A stretch of 64,000 nt of DNA from Syngnathus acus (Eukaryota; Chordata; Actinopteri; Syngnathiformes; Syngnathidae). The translations under genes and the position numbers were made by a program. Below, one piece after another: positions 36,871 to 50,080 of the stretch. Each line of letters begins with the position of its first letter. Position 1 is the stretch's first letter. Below the pieces are notes generated by a model. The model ran no database searches and had not been told where the DNA came from. It saw only the letters and a program-made list of their open reading frames with translations. Where the stretch lies: NCBI RefSeq assembly GCF_901709675.1, contig NC_051106.1, positions 3,356,001-3,420,000 on the forward strand, read 5' to 3'.

Positions 36871-39800
36871 AGATGTAGAAGACCACTAGAACCATCAAGA
36901 CCAGTTCTAGTAGAACCATCTACGGAAACATTCATAATTACCTCAGAGATGACTAAGGTTCAAGAGTGTTTATGAAAAATATAGCCGGGCTTGGATGTCA
37001 CCCTACCCCAAAGGCTCAACATATGGAAAAGACAATCATTGCTGTCACATGTACTAAACAACCAGTACTTGCCAGACATTTCTACAGTGAAGCAGTGTGT
37101 CTCTTGGCAGCCTCCCTCACCAGTTTTTTTCTTTTTTCATCAATTTTGGAAGGATGTTTCGGTCTTAGTAATGCGATGCCATATTTTCTCCACTTGATGA
37201 TGACTACCTTCATAATAAGAAAAAGCCTACTAGAACAGCTGAATTGTATTTGGGGTGAATCATACATGCCATTACACGGAATATGCAAGGTTATAACAAT
37301 GATTCTCAGCCCAACAAAGTGTTGTATTTAACACAAGCACAAACAATGCAGGCTTTCATAACAAACGGTGGCATTTGAAATGCTTTTGAATTAGACTAAT
37401 AAGGTTTGTGTTTTGTTTGTTGTTCAGAAGCCATGATCAAAGTGATATTTCACCAATTTGTGTCAGTTCCGGGGGAAGAGCGGAATAGTTTGGAGGAAAA
37501 GCTGTCTTATTAATCTCTGCAGGTTTCCTCTACTGTGTTTTGGGGGAAGTTAATCAAAACAAGACAATTAAGAATTAGCAAATGTGTTGATCAGAAGTTA
37601 AATAAATCTCGACATGTGTGCTATGTTAACAACTTAGCAGTGAAGAAATGGGACCATGCAAGTTGTTTTACTTTTTTTTTTTTCCTATAATAGTATTTTC
37701 TCAGCTCCTGGCTTCAATTTCACTGTGCACCCAATCCTCTGCTGTGTCTGAGAGGAAACATAAAATCAAAGGCATGGGGATGGATTGACCCAGGAGCTCA
37801 GAGTCTGAGAGCAATGGGCTGTTTTGATCTAATCTAATATTTATGAATAGCTTCCTTGATATTTCCTACGCACCATGAAGCCGGCTGCTTGTACAGTGTT
37901 ACACATGTCTTAGAGGGACGATGATGGAGATCAAACAGAGCTCGGGCACAGAATTCAGTCTTCACTTGCTCTGTGGAGCCTGAGAAGGAGCTCAGTGGCA
38001 AGCTACTGTATCTAACTCCGTATGATTGAAACGCAAGCAGTGCCGGGTGAGATGATATATTTATTTGTGTCTCTGTCGAAGGGAAATGAGTGCAGAGATG
38101 GAAAACACTGTCACCGTTCCAGTAGAAAGATGAGCATGACTGTGTCTGTTTGCCATTTCATTTCATCCAGTCCATATTTGTCCAAATATGTGTTTTTGCC
38201 ATGGAGATGGCACGGCTTTCATTGAGTCAGCCTGCCATGAAACCATTCTGGCTGTTTGGATCAGTAATGGCCTCAAATGTTTTTTTTTTTTTTTTCCTCG
38301 CCTCTATCACTTCACAAAAGTCAAGTGTTCTCAGACATGTTATTTCCCAAAGTGTCCTTGCTCCAAGGATCTATTGTTAGCCTAATGGGGGCTAACAACA
38401 CTAAGACTCTAATTATGGAGGTCAGCATTAAGCCCTGATAATATTGCTGGCAAAGTGGGTAATTTGTGGCAGCCCTGTTGAAGGGTTGAGGGGAGCCGAT
38501 GAGGAGCAGGCGGGAAAGTAAAGCAGAGGGGGGGATTGTTGTTTGCTTGTGTCCTCTAATAATTCCCGAAGACCAGAAAGCTAAACGGCAGGGGAATATT
38601 AATGGAGTGTGTGACATTATGGTCGCCGCCCATTTAAATGGAATATTTTATTATATCATGGCCCATCAACAGGTGATTCTTCATTTTATGTAGGCTCCTG
38701 TTTGATCAAATCCCTGCACAGCATTGCTTAAGTGCCCATTCTTCTTTTTTAAAGCATATGTACAGGGACAAAAGCCTCAGCAACTGCTCAGCTGTCATAA
38801 TATGTTCATTGTATGTATAGCCTCACAACTTTGTTTGAGAAAAAGCATTGAGACACCTGACTACGGTAAAATTAACTGTGTCATTCAAATTAAGGGGTTA
38901 CATCAGGGGTGTCAAACTCATTTTTTTCACAGGCCGCATTGGAGGCCGCAATGTATGAGCACCTTATATTATATACAGTAAAAGCTACGAAACAAACTGA
39001 CAAATAACTCGTTTTCAAATCAGACGAGTAAAAACTGGTCAAATATTTAAAAAAAAAAAAGATATTAAAAGTGAAGACAATTTGCAATTCTATTTGATGC
39101 ACAATTTGTCTTCACGGGCCACATAAAATGATGTGGTGGGCCGTATCTGGACCCCGGGCCTTGAGTTTGACACCTGTGGGTTACATCAATGGTGGGTAGG
39201 TTTATAATGATCTATTTTGGGCTTTTTTTTTTAGATCACCAAATTGGGCATTTGAACCAGGGTGTGTAGACTTTTTACACCTACTGTACATCAATGAACC
39301 TAAGAAGATTGAACAAACTTGAGGGACATAAATACAATACGTCTTTATTTATATAGTGCTTTTAAGACTAAAAACAGATGGGTGAGAAGGACAAAAGGAG
39401 GGAGGGAGGAATACAGCAGACAGAAGGGCCAAACACAGGTTAAGCAACACGGGAAAATGGAAAGCACAATACGTGAGGGGAAAAAAAATATGAACCTAAA
39501 GCTAACTGCATGTTCACAATACTCTTCCTGGTGCCAGGCCCGGAAAGATAGACACCAAAGCAAGTCAGCAAGCTTGTGCCTATTCTGTCAAGACCAAATA
39601 TCAAAGCCCTTCTCCCATGAGTGATCTGTCCAAACAATTAAAATGGAACCTCTTTGTACCATCACACTTAACATGTCAGACAGAAAAATGAAACGGGCCT
39701 CGGCTATTGGCGCGGCATGCCTTGACGCCTCCTGTGACAAGGCCCACAGAGAGAGAGCAGTGTGCCAAAGGAACAATGGCAATGCTTAAATTTTAAATAT

Positions 39801-42422
39801 GTTTTGACATAAAATCAAATATTGCTCACCATTAGGATGGATCGGAACCTCTAATTCCTGTGTGATCACTTACGAGACCCCATAGGTGAAATAGGTACAA
39901 ATAGTGACACGATGTTCTCTTTTTTTGGCATTTTTAGCATATCTAGGAATCATTTTACATTGTGAAATATTATTTCATCATAGGATGAAAGCTCTCAGGC
40001 AACATCTGACGTTCATGAGAAGCTTGTGACGTTCAATGAGGGTTCCTGGGTGAACGTTTGATTCTATCTGCCTTTCTTTGTGCCCTTTGGCGTAAAACCA
40101 GGTTTGATTTCATTTCAGATGCAAAATATTTCCTGTTGTGGCTATGACAGCAAATATTGAGCTTTTCCTAACAATTCAGAAATAATTCCTCTTTGTCTTG
40201 CTGATTGGTTTAATGAGTATGAGCTCAACAGCATCCCGATTGGACCAGGACTAATCAACCATCCAATCCCTCCTATCGGTGAAGCTACCATCTGAAACGC
40301 TTTGTGACATGACAATGGTCTATTTCAAAATATTTTTCTCAGTAAAAAGCTTGAGTGGCTTTAACCATAATAGAAAGCAATGGGCCTTTCTTTCACTGTG
40401 CTCTATACATAATCCCAAAGATGAAATTCCTAATCATCTGCCAAACAGGGGATACTTTTTTTTTTTAAGTAAGACCCCAATTATGCTCAACCACAAATTA
40501 GCAGCAAAATGTTTTAACACGGAATAAAAGCAAAGCGGGTGAAAACAAAAGCCAACTGGTTAATAAGATTATCTATGCCAGGCGCCCAGTGCACATTATT
40601 GTACTTCACACAAATGAGAGATTATAAATCACATTCATAGCAGCCTAATCCATGAAAGACTCCTGATATGATTACTTTCTCTTACGTTTTGTGACTAAGT
40701 GTGATGGATTTATCTTGAATCCTGAGGAGTCTTTCAAATACAGCTGGACATGAAGGCAATAACCAGTTGAAGATTAGTTGAACCCATTCGAGATAACTAA
40801 ATGTATTTCGGCAGATAAACTCCCATGAAATATACTTTCAACATCTAAAAAATTGTATAGGTATTACCTCCTCAGATCAAAACATGTTGAATATGTAGTG
40901 TTTGCCAAGTTTTGTGTGCTCCTGCTTCTTCTGTTTCCTCAACAGCGTCCCATCTGTCTTGACCGATTACAGCCACCTTCATCCCTGACCTCCCCTTATT
41001 CCCTGACAAGGTCAAACATCTCCCATTAGACACAACCAAGGCTTTCCCTTTGCCAGGGAAGTATCCAAGTCGGGCATTGTGAAGGTCAGGGGCTGCATAA
41101 TGAACTGGAAAATGTCAGTTATATTACACCCCGTTTAAATAGCGGCTTTTGCCGCTCCAGAAACCAGTGTGAAATGTACCTTTCTCCCCTGCGGACTCGA
41201 AGAGCTAAGGGTGTTTAATCCAGCTTGGGGTATGCGAGGGAGTTAATGCATTTTCCTGTGATTTCATAAATGGCTGCATATGCTGTACAATATTACATTA
41301 TAAACAAGCAAGCCTCACCAAGGGAAGGTGATCAAAGTAAAAATCATATGCTCGAAAAAAAACAAGGCAGTGAAAATAGAAAATAAAACAAAAAGCATGA
41401 TTGATACGTTTTTAATTTAATTTGAAGTATATGCTCAGTGAAGTATCACGGCAATTACCAATTATTTTGATTCTTCACAGATTCGAGCAGTCACATACAC
41501 ACATACACACATACACACATGCGCACGCACACACCACCAGGAATGTCAATGGCTGCATAAATTAGCGTGAGAATAAAGCAGGCGAGGCGACGGGGCTGAG
41601 ACGCAAAAAGGGCATCCAAAGGAGAATGTTAATAATGATTCCACTAAAACAATTTCCATTAATTTTCAGCCTTCTCACCAGGGAGTAATATCTACATGCC
41701 TGAGGCAGGTTTAAATTGCATAGTCTGCTTGAGAATGGAGAGGAAGCCTCCCCAGCGTCCAGATGCTCTCATCAGATCAGGATGAGTCAAGGGACACCCA
41801 TGAGACAGACGCACAACAGTCGAAGCAAATTATTAGTACAGCAACCCATCCTGGAGACAGACTACACATACACACACATACACACACACTGGATGCACAT
41901 ATCATTTCCAACACACAGGGTGCATGTTCAAGCCAGCACTTTTCTGCATTTGGACATATTTTGCTGCTGTCTTGGTTGGACAGCACTGGCAGATTTTAAT
42001 GCTTTTTTTGTGCGCGCCTCAGTGCATAGCCTTCAGACAATGTCAAAGGTAGGACGTGAATAATGCGATCATTTCATATTCTGACTCCCTGCCAGGGAAT
42101 ATGTCACCGGGACACCGGGTCACATACCCAATCAGCATGTGAAGGCGAGGGCCGGGGCCGGAAGCCTCGTCCAGACGGGAAGGAAGGCAGCCAGCTAATA
42201 TCACACACAGCAGCATCAAGGATCGGCTCTGTCTTCAGCTAAAGATATACGCTGGCATCTTGCCTTTGTTCAAGGCCCGTATGATTTCGCTTTGCCTGTT
42301 CACACTGGCTGGCCATGTCTCCTGGGTTGGGGCACACCTGGCATTTTGTCAACAATCTCAGATTTACGTGAGGGCTGGTTAAATAGGGTGAATACTATAC
42401 AAATAGTATACACATTTTTCGC
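36871..42422. other. Gene desert, left half
   Basis: No gene recognised. Possible conserved non-coding blocks lie at 37700-37990, 38380-38710 and 40960-41290. The hAT-like copy 3 is at 38904-39178. A TTTATTTATATAGTGCTTTTAA fragment at 39341-39364 resembles a fish SINE tail. Confidence 0.6.
38904..39178 (-). mobile_element. hAT-like non-autonomous element, copy 3, with 8-bp target duplication
   Basis: A 275-bp copy in reverse orientation to copy 2. It starts CAGGGGTGTCAAACTCA, ends TTGAGTTTGACACCTGTG, and is bracketed by GGTTACAT at 38896-38903 and 39179-39186. The GTATCTGG-CCCCGGGCC block lies next to its right end. It is about 100 bp shorter than copy 2. The intact duplication suggests a fairly young insertion. 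Confidence 0.82.
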
Positions 42423-43114
42423 CACTCACTCACTCACTCACTCACTCACTCACTCACTCACTCACTCACTCACTCACTCACTCACTGATGGATAGGCTGG
42501 TGGACAGCTGTCTCCTCTCACTCACTCACTCACTCACTCACTCACTCACTCACTCACTCACTGATGGATGGGCTGGTGGGCAGCCGTCTCTTTTCTCACT
42601 CACTCACTCACTCACTCACTCACTCACTCACTCACTCACTCACTCACTCACTCACTCACTCACTCACTCACTGATGGATAGGCTGGTGGACAGCTGTCTC
42701 CTCTCACTCACTCACTCACTCACTCACTCACTCACTGAAGGATGGGCTGGTGGGCAGCCGTCTCTTTTCTCTCTCACTCACTCACTCACTCACTCACTCA
42801 CTCACTCACTCACTCACTCACTCACTCACTCACTCACTCACTCACTCACTCATTCATTCATTCATTCATTCGTTCGTTCATTCATTCATCCACTCACTCA
42901 CTCACTCACTCACTCACCCACCCACTCACTCACTCACTCACTCACTCACTGATGGATAGGCTGGTGGGCAGCTGTTTCCTCACTCACTCACTCACTCACT
43001 CACTCACTCACTCACTCACTGACGGACGGACGGGCTGGTGGGCAGCCACCTCACTCACTCACTCACTCACTCACTCACTCACTCACTCACTCACTCACTC
43101 ACTCACTCACTCAC
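42423..43114. repeat. Compound (CTCA)n satellite with higher-order structure
   Basis: About 690 bp of CTCA tetranucleotides, broken six times by a 30-38 base spacer that begins GATGGATRGGCTGGTGG. Spacers start near 42486, 42561, 42672, 42736, 42949 and 43020. They alternate between two types, GGACAGCTGTCTCCTCT and GGGCAGCCGTCTCTTTTCT, giving a higher-order period of about 175-186 bp; the last pair is more diverged. A CATT variant occupies 42851-42890. Open frames (Leu-Thr-His-Ser repeats) are an artefact. Confidence 0.95.
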
Positions 43115-43205
43115 CGCATAATGAACAATGTTTCCTTCCCCTAAGTGTTTTCTAATATCCTGGCCCTTGCCTGCGCCTCCGAGAGGTCGGCTTTCTCATT
43201 TGCAA

Positions 43206-43256
43206 GTGAGGGAGTGAGAGAGGAGACGGCTGCCCACCAGCCTGTCCATCAGGCAG
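43206..43256 (-). repeat. Single inverted copy of the satellite spacer unit
   Basis: AGTGAGGGAGTGAGAGAGG, AGACGGCTGCCCACCAGCC and TGTCCATCAGGC are the reverse complement of the spacer in the neighbouring satellite, including its CTCTCACTCCCTCACT edge. It is single copy here, 92 bp to the right of the array. Confidence 0.85.
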
Positions 43257-46200
43257 GCTCATCTCGGAGAGTGGGAGCGCACACTTGAAGCACTGCGTAT
43301 GTGTGTGTTGATTAATATCGGGAGGGCGAGGCAGCGCTCAAGCTGCGCCTGTCGGGGAGGAAAACTGGAGCCAGCGAGAGGACAGTTCTCTTCAGCGTCG
43401 CCCAGGGAGAAGTCTGGCAAAGGGGGGTAATGAGGCAGAAAGAGGCTGAGAGCACAGTGGAGAAGGCTGGAGAGAGGAGGAGGCACAAGGACAGGCTGCC
43501 ACATTCTGCCCACCTCATACACACCTTTCACTCAATCTCTCTGTCCTCACTTACCCACAGCAAGCTCCATCAAGGTTTCACTGGACATTTTCATCGTTCA
43601 CAATGTGACACTCCGTCCCCGCTCCCTGACTCGGAATGTTCGATTCTGTTTAACACCATTCAGTAGTGACGTAGCAGTTAGAAACAATCTGCTCTGAAAT
43701 TTCCATAGGAAAAAAACTGTTTGGAACAACGAATTACACATCGCCCAGCATCCCAGGACAGATTCCCTAAATTGAAAGTACAGAAAATTCCCCAATTGAA
43801 TTGATATGATGGATAAAGCATCAGTTATATTATATTGTTAGAAAGTTAGCCTAGCTTTGCGTGAACTCAGCACCACCTGAATGCAAATGAAAGTTCAACA
43901 TAGTCAAGATTGAAGTCAACATCCTAGTTCTCGGTCGAGAATAAACATCCTCATCCAATCAACGCCAAAATATACAGCTTCATAAATATTTACACTCCCA
44001 TAGATTTATGTAGCATCAAAATGGACTAAAAATATCCTGTCTTGCAGTGTGAACAAAACTGAACAAGAAATCCTGGCTTTGCACCAAAAGGTAATGAGTT
44101 CTTGTTTGGCCCAGGTCCCACCCTCGAGTTTTTGCATAATCCTGCAAACAAATGGCGATGAAAACAAATCTCAGTGACAGAAAACAGCCATCCATCTATT
44201 TTCTGGAGCTTTTTTCTTCAGAGGTCACATGGGAACTGGAGTTTATACCGTACCGACAAAAATAACCTGGACTGTCAATCACATATAAATTACTTAAGGA
44301 AAACTTTTAGAGCTCTCACATTACAGCGGTTCGGAATTACCGGATGACTTCGTCTTATGTTAGACCTTGAATGCTCAACTTGATGAATCTGAATATCCAG
44401 TTGACGTTTTGTGTTTGACATTGTCCCTGAGTGTGCAGTCTCCCATCCTGCTAGCCTGCCACACCTCGATCCTCCCACTCGCCTTCATGTTTGATTGATA
44501 CTGACTTTAGTTGCCATTTGGAGATTTGAATCCCATCTGAATTGCTCCAGCCTTTGTCCAAGTTTGCAGAATGACAAGGACAAATGGAGAAAAATAAAGA
44601 TGGCGGGAGGGTTCAGAGGCGAGTGTGGCCTCTGCATCTGATGTATTTTAAATGACTTTGACAGAGGAGTTTCAACAGTCTCGCTGGGCTGGTGCTAATC
44701 TGATGTGAGAGGATGCCACACTGAGGCTGATGGGACACACAGATAGAGGAAGGCTCAGAGGCATAAAAGGGAGGAGAGAGAGTGCAAGATGCTCACTCAG
44801 CTGGTGAGAAAGCTGCCCTCTTTATCTTTTCATCTCTCCAGCCTCTGTCTTTCTCATTTTGCCGCTGCCGTCCTCGGCCAGTTCTATCCATTTGCCACCA
44901 AAGCCCAGTTCTCCTCTTCTCTCCCATCCATCCTTATCTCTCTTTTTTTATCCTTCACACTTTGTATCAAGCTTCCCTCCATCTTTCTCCTTGTCAAGCC
45001 CTCCACTAGCTCACCATCCCCCCCCCAACCACCACCTCTCCCGCCCTCTGTCTTTCACAGACGATTTAGGAAGTCACAGCCTCTCCCTTCCATTTATGAA
45101 ATTGCTCATGTTATTTCCTGCACCCCCCCACCCAACAACCTCGGTACCCAGCTCCCCCTCATACATCTTAGTGCATGGATGCATCCACTAAGAGTGTAGT
45201 CAAAACATGACCTCACTCCCCTTTCCAGCACATGCTGCTCAAAGGCCAGCGCTTTAAAAACAACAACAAAAATCTTTAGGCTAATATTCTCAGACATCAA
45301 GACCTCCTGACTCGATGCCACAATAACGCAGGTTATTCTTAATCATCACCCATGACCTCTTGTTCACCTTGTGGCCACTGAAAGAAGCACAAGCTGCCCC
45401 AGTTTACCTTTGGCTGTAGCTTTTTTTTATGACATACTGCTCAAAGGCATCACCGTGGTAAGTGTTGTACAAGTGCTGCAGCAGTCATTTTCCGAGGCTG
45501 TGAAATATGGTTAGTTCTGTAAGTGCAATAGCCAACATGGCTTTCATAGGGGCTTTCACGGATTCTGACATGGGCTAAGATATTCGGAAATGAGGACATG
45601 ATATAGAAGTGGCGCCTTGAGATCTGACTCACCCCACTTACGGGTTTTGCAAGATACAAGTCGTTCGTGGTGTAACAAAGAATTCTTATCACTAGGCTAA
45701 CACTTAATAGGTGCTTCTTGGTCAATATTACTTTGTGCATGCCTGGACAAAATAGATTCTGAAATAATTAAAAATAACTATTTCAGCTCATAAGTGGCCA
45801 AACACATTTGTTACAAGTCAATCAGAATATAAATAGACCAATTGAGTACATTTTTCACCAGTAAAGTAAATCACTGTTTATTTATTCAGGAGTATTTATA
45901 TTTTTTACGATACACATTCTGCATAACTTTTTTTGTAGTGTAGTCTTCATTGAACATTTGATAAATATGAGTGCTATCAATTTCTATGTATACCATTCAA
46001 TAAATGACTGAAAGTGCATCAACAACAGCGGCTCTCCCCCCTCCCCTCCTGCATATCAGGTAAGCTTGTTTTAGGAATTTATATAGCCCAACAAATCAAT
46101 AAAGTAAATAAATATATAAATGAATAGAACACTGCAATCCAATAGAGCAGTTCAGGTAAACATTGGCTGAGACATAACTGTGCATTGTCCAGCAAGCTAT

Positions 46201-49200
46201 AGATGACTTTGAAGAAGGAGGACAGAAGATTTTGCCAGTGTGTCAACGCTTCATCCCTACTGATGATAAACTACTCACCAGTTCAGCGATACCGCCCATT
46301 TTCAGACAGGGACGACTGTTTGAGCTCTCCACTCATGGTCTGGGTGATGAATGGCCTCCACTGCCAAGCAAAGAAAGGAAGAAGCAGATCTGAGAGCTCT
46401 CCGAGGATCAATATGTACGCACAGTGGTACCTGTTTTGCATGTTAAAATGTCCATCCTGCCTCCTGCATCACCGATGGATGAGTCTCTGGGAGCCAGTGG
46501 GCAGGGAGATGAGGACTTACGCATGCATACGTGATGGTGAAGGTGCATACATGGAGTGTGTCAGCAGGTATGCAGAGCAGCTTGTGTGTCAGAACAAGGT
46601 CAAGGTGGAACACCATTCACAATTTTACACACAGGCTGGCATGAGTCTAAATATCCTAATAATCCGAACCCCAAATTCCAGGCTATACTTACAAACTTAT
46701 TATAGAAATATTGAATCCTTAGAAATAGGATTGGGCCTTTTGTGAAGAAAAAAAAAGCAGACTGAATGGAAATTACTGCAAAGGGGCAAGGGGGTTAAAA
46801 TGTTGAAATTAATACAAACTGCATGGGCTGTTGCTGAGGCGGAGAGGGGTGGATGCATTACCAAAATCAATAAACCCCTATGAGGCAAGGTTTGTTAAAT
46901 TTGTGATATACTTTACGTGAGCAGTCAGGATATAGTGAATAAGATGGTACTCAGCAAAGCACAGAACACTAATGGCCCTATTTTCTATGTAAAAACTATC
47001 ATATTTTTGTGTAGGGAAAAAGTCTACCATGTTTGAGAAGTTGACAGACCGTGCCGTGCTATACGTTTTTCCTTTTACCAGTGCACTTGATCATTTGGTG
47101 TCTTAAATTAGACTCATCTTTAGAACAGCAACAAGCAGGTCTAAGTTGTGGCGCAGGTTCTGAGCTCCGTGGACGTGTGGTGACCATATTTCATGATAAC
47201 GGGATGTATCGAAGTCTTTGAAGCATTTTATGAATCAATTCATTGAATGTGTCCTCATCTTTATTTTCTGACATCTCACTGGGTGACGGCACAGCTATGC
47301 AGAGGGTGTCACACAAAGACAAGAACGATTGTGGTGGAAGGTGGTCTACAAATGTCCATTTCATAATGTTTACGTCCTCCACCGGTCTGTGCGTAGCTCT
47401 TTATAAATGTACTTTGCGCACTTCGATCTTCTGCACTTCTTCTACACTTAATTTTCACCAATGGCCAAGATTCCTTGACAGTTACATAGTATTTCCTCTA
47501 TAATTGTATACTTTTTTAGATGAGTCTTCAGATGGCAAGGATTGATTATTATGTCTCACATTCAATTTGTGTAAATAATTTGTGATTCGGTTTTTCTTTA
47601 TAAATTAATGACTGAATCAAAACGGGATGGGATTGCAGCAGGTGGAGGTAGATGAGATGTGAACCGAGGAAACAACAAACCATGAGTGGCTAATAGCAAA
47701 AAAGAGGAATTGCGGTCCAATTGCTCAATCTCATTTGTGGCCCTAATGATACGGGTGGCCTCTCGCTGCCTGTGTGATTTGATTCCATTTGGAGAGCCTC
47801 ATTTTCCTCTTGATCTCACATATTAAGGACCTTGCTATTCAACAGCTCAGGAGAAACAGTCAGAGCAATGGACAGGTCAGGCGAGGCAATGTTTTATCGC
47901 CCTGGCCGCATCCAGTTTGATCTTTGAGCATGTACTTCAAGACGTGTACAGGCTCTGGCTGAAGAAAAAAAAACAAAGTTGAAAGTGTGAGGTCAAAATG
48001 AGGCCTTTTAAAGATCATCTTTGGACTGACAGGAATGTTCACTACACTAGAGTGAAATTACAGCAAATATTTTTTATGGAATTCGATTTTCAAATCAGCC
48101 TAATTTTGGAACAAAGAACATCCCGAATCCAAACAAAGAACCGAGTCAAATTAATTTCTGACCCCTCTCGGTTCTTGAATTAACAATCCATTTTCTTAAG
48201 TTACTTGGAGAGCATGATGGCATAAAACCAGGAAGGCTGCAAGAACAAGAGGAGTGACACTGATTGCGCCTCCGCTAATTAAACCCTACCTGACCTCAGT
48301 GTTAGGACATCATTAGTTCCCCCTTGTAATCATCACACAACAGCAATTACATTCTGTTTAGTCCCATTTGCGAGTTCCCTGAACAATTAAAGACAGATCA
48401 GGGGCAAAACAAATGATGCTAAAATAAGCAAAAAGTCTTCTTAAAATACGAACATCAATTTTGACAGTAGCTAGCAAATAAATCCATTCCGATGAAGTAA
48501 ATAGAAATTAAGCCACTGTACCAAAATTAAACCTCAACTTTTAAAAAGATCAATAACTGCCATGTTTTAAAAGTTTTGCTTGATGAATTCTATCTTAATT
48601 CATTCACTTCACTGGCACACAAAAAGCTGTTGGATAAAATGAGACGCCTTCAGAAATTGCAATTACTTTACGAGGAAATTAATCATGCAAAAAGGAACAA
48701 CGTGATAAGAACTGTTAACAGGTTATTACAACATGGCGTGTTCAGCGTGGCTAAAAGCTCGCCTCCATCAGAAGGGAACAAAGTGCATTCTGGAGCCTGA
48801 TTTCACATTAAGGCAATTTAAAATATTCTAGATCTTCTAATTTAGCAGTCCGACTTCTGTGTAACTTAATTTGACAAGATTAATTATACAATTAAATCCA
48901 AACTTCTCTCAATTATGTGGAGCAATGCAGTCCGCCTGCTCAGGCCGACCTTTCACCTTTGCTGAGGCAAGGTACCTGATAAGCATAATTTCATCAGGAG
49001 AAGAAGAAATTGCTGCCTATTTTGTTACTAGGCTCAACTCAGCACATTAGTGCACTTAATTGCTAGCAGATTTCGTGACTGTGCCCTTCACGTGGAGAGG
49101 CAAAATGTTAAGGCCATTCACTCGCACATTAGTGAAACGGCGGCAGCTCTTTGCTGATTGACGGCACGACTGACTGAAACAAAAGACTTAATTGTGTGTC

Positions 49201-49789
49201 AATTGTTTCTGTAATTACAAGTGGCAGGCTTGCCACTCCTGCGGCACTGATTTCTTATATGTGAGAAGGATTTAATGACATAATCTGTTGTTAAAGTAGC
49301 AGAAGTCTTATCTTCTAAATGTGTGATCAGATTGGTTGGAGGAGCTTACCCAATGATGCACAAATGATGTTGATGTGCACGGATATTTTTTAAATCATCT
49401 TTCAAAAAGATCTACTGTATTTCCACACACAATTTTTTTGTTTGTTTTGTTTTTGACAAAAAAACACTTTCCAGCTGAAATGCTTTCAAGTACATTCAAT
49501 CCGAATTCCGAGGCTGTGAGAAAATACCCAAGAGGGACAAATGACTTTTTCAAAGATCTTCAAAATGGCCGTTTCTACCTTTGCTCTCTTTCAATTCCAC
49601 TCTGCCATCAGTTTATATACCCTCTACTTAAAAAGAGGCAGAAGGGGAAATGGTCGACTTGACCTTAATCTGGCCAGTAATGGGTCACTGAAGATGACAC
49701 CTCAGAGGTAAAAGGCAACTATTTTCTACCTTTCTTTACTCAGAACCAAGACACGCCGTCCCATGAAAAACTCACTCCCTACATATACC
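43257..49789. other. Gene desert, middle
   Basis: No gene recognised. A 180-codon open frame at 46203-46745 on the plus strand has no recognised homology. Repeat-poor blocks rich in homeodomain-type TAATTA/AATTA words at 48255-49215 suggest regulatory DNA. Pyrimidine-rich DNA occupies 44800-45170. Confidence 0.6.
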
Positions 49790-49791
49790 TA

Positions 49792-50080
49792 CCGTATTTT
49801 CCGCACTATAAAGCGCACCGGATTATAAGGCGCACCTTCAATAAATGGCCCATTTTAAAACTTTGTCCATATATAAGGCGCACCGGATTATAAAGCGCAC
49901 CTTCAATGAATGGCCCATTTTAAAACTTTGTCCGTATATAAGATATATACATTTGGCCCGCGGGCCGGACTTTGGACACGCCTGCTATAGTGGCTCAATA
50001 TTGGTCCATATATAAGGCGCACTATCGGCTTATGAGGAAATTTGAGGTTTTAGGTGCGCCTTATAGTGCGGAAAATACGG
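49792..50080 (-). mobile_element. Short TIR element with TA target duplication, copy 2
   Basis: A 289-bp relative of the element at 22189, in opposite orientation. Ends are CCGTATTTTCCGCACTATAA and TTATAGTGCGGAAAATACGG, with TA at 49790-49791 and 50081-50082. It has the same internal tandem units (GGATTATAA-GCGCACCTTCAATGAATGG) and the same embedded CCCGCGGGCCGGACTTTGGA piece. The internal rearrangements therefore predate the spread of this subfamily. Confidence 0.72.

Noticed and set aside
42423-43114. Regularly spaced units that could suggest a CRISPR array
   Set aside because: The recurring parts are CTCA microsatellite and near-identical spacers, the reverse of direct repeats with unique spacers. 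The host is a vertebrate.
42488-43155. Long Leu-Thr-His-Ser repeat frames
   Set aside because: They are translations of the CTCA satellite, open in several frames, with no gene context.
44789-45199. 136-codon Pro/Ser/Leu-rich plus-strand frame
   Set aside because: It comes from a pyrimidine-rich stretch where CT-rich codons avoid stops. Overlapping frames look equally open.
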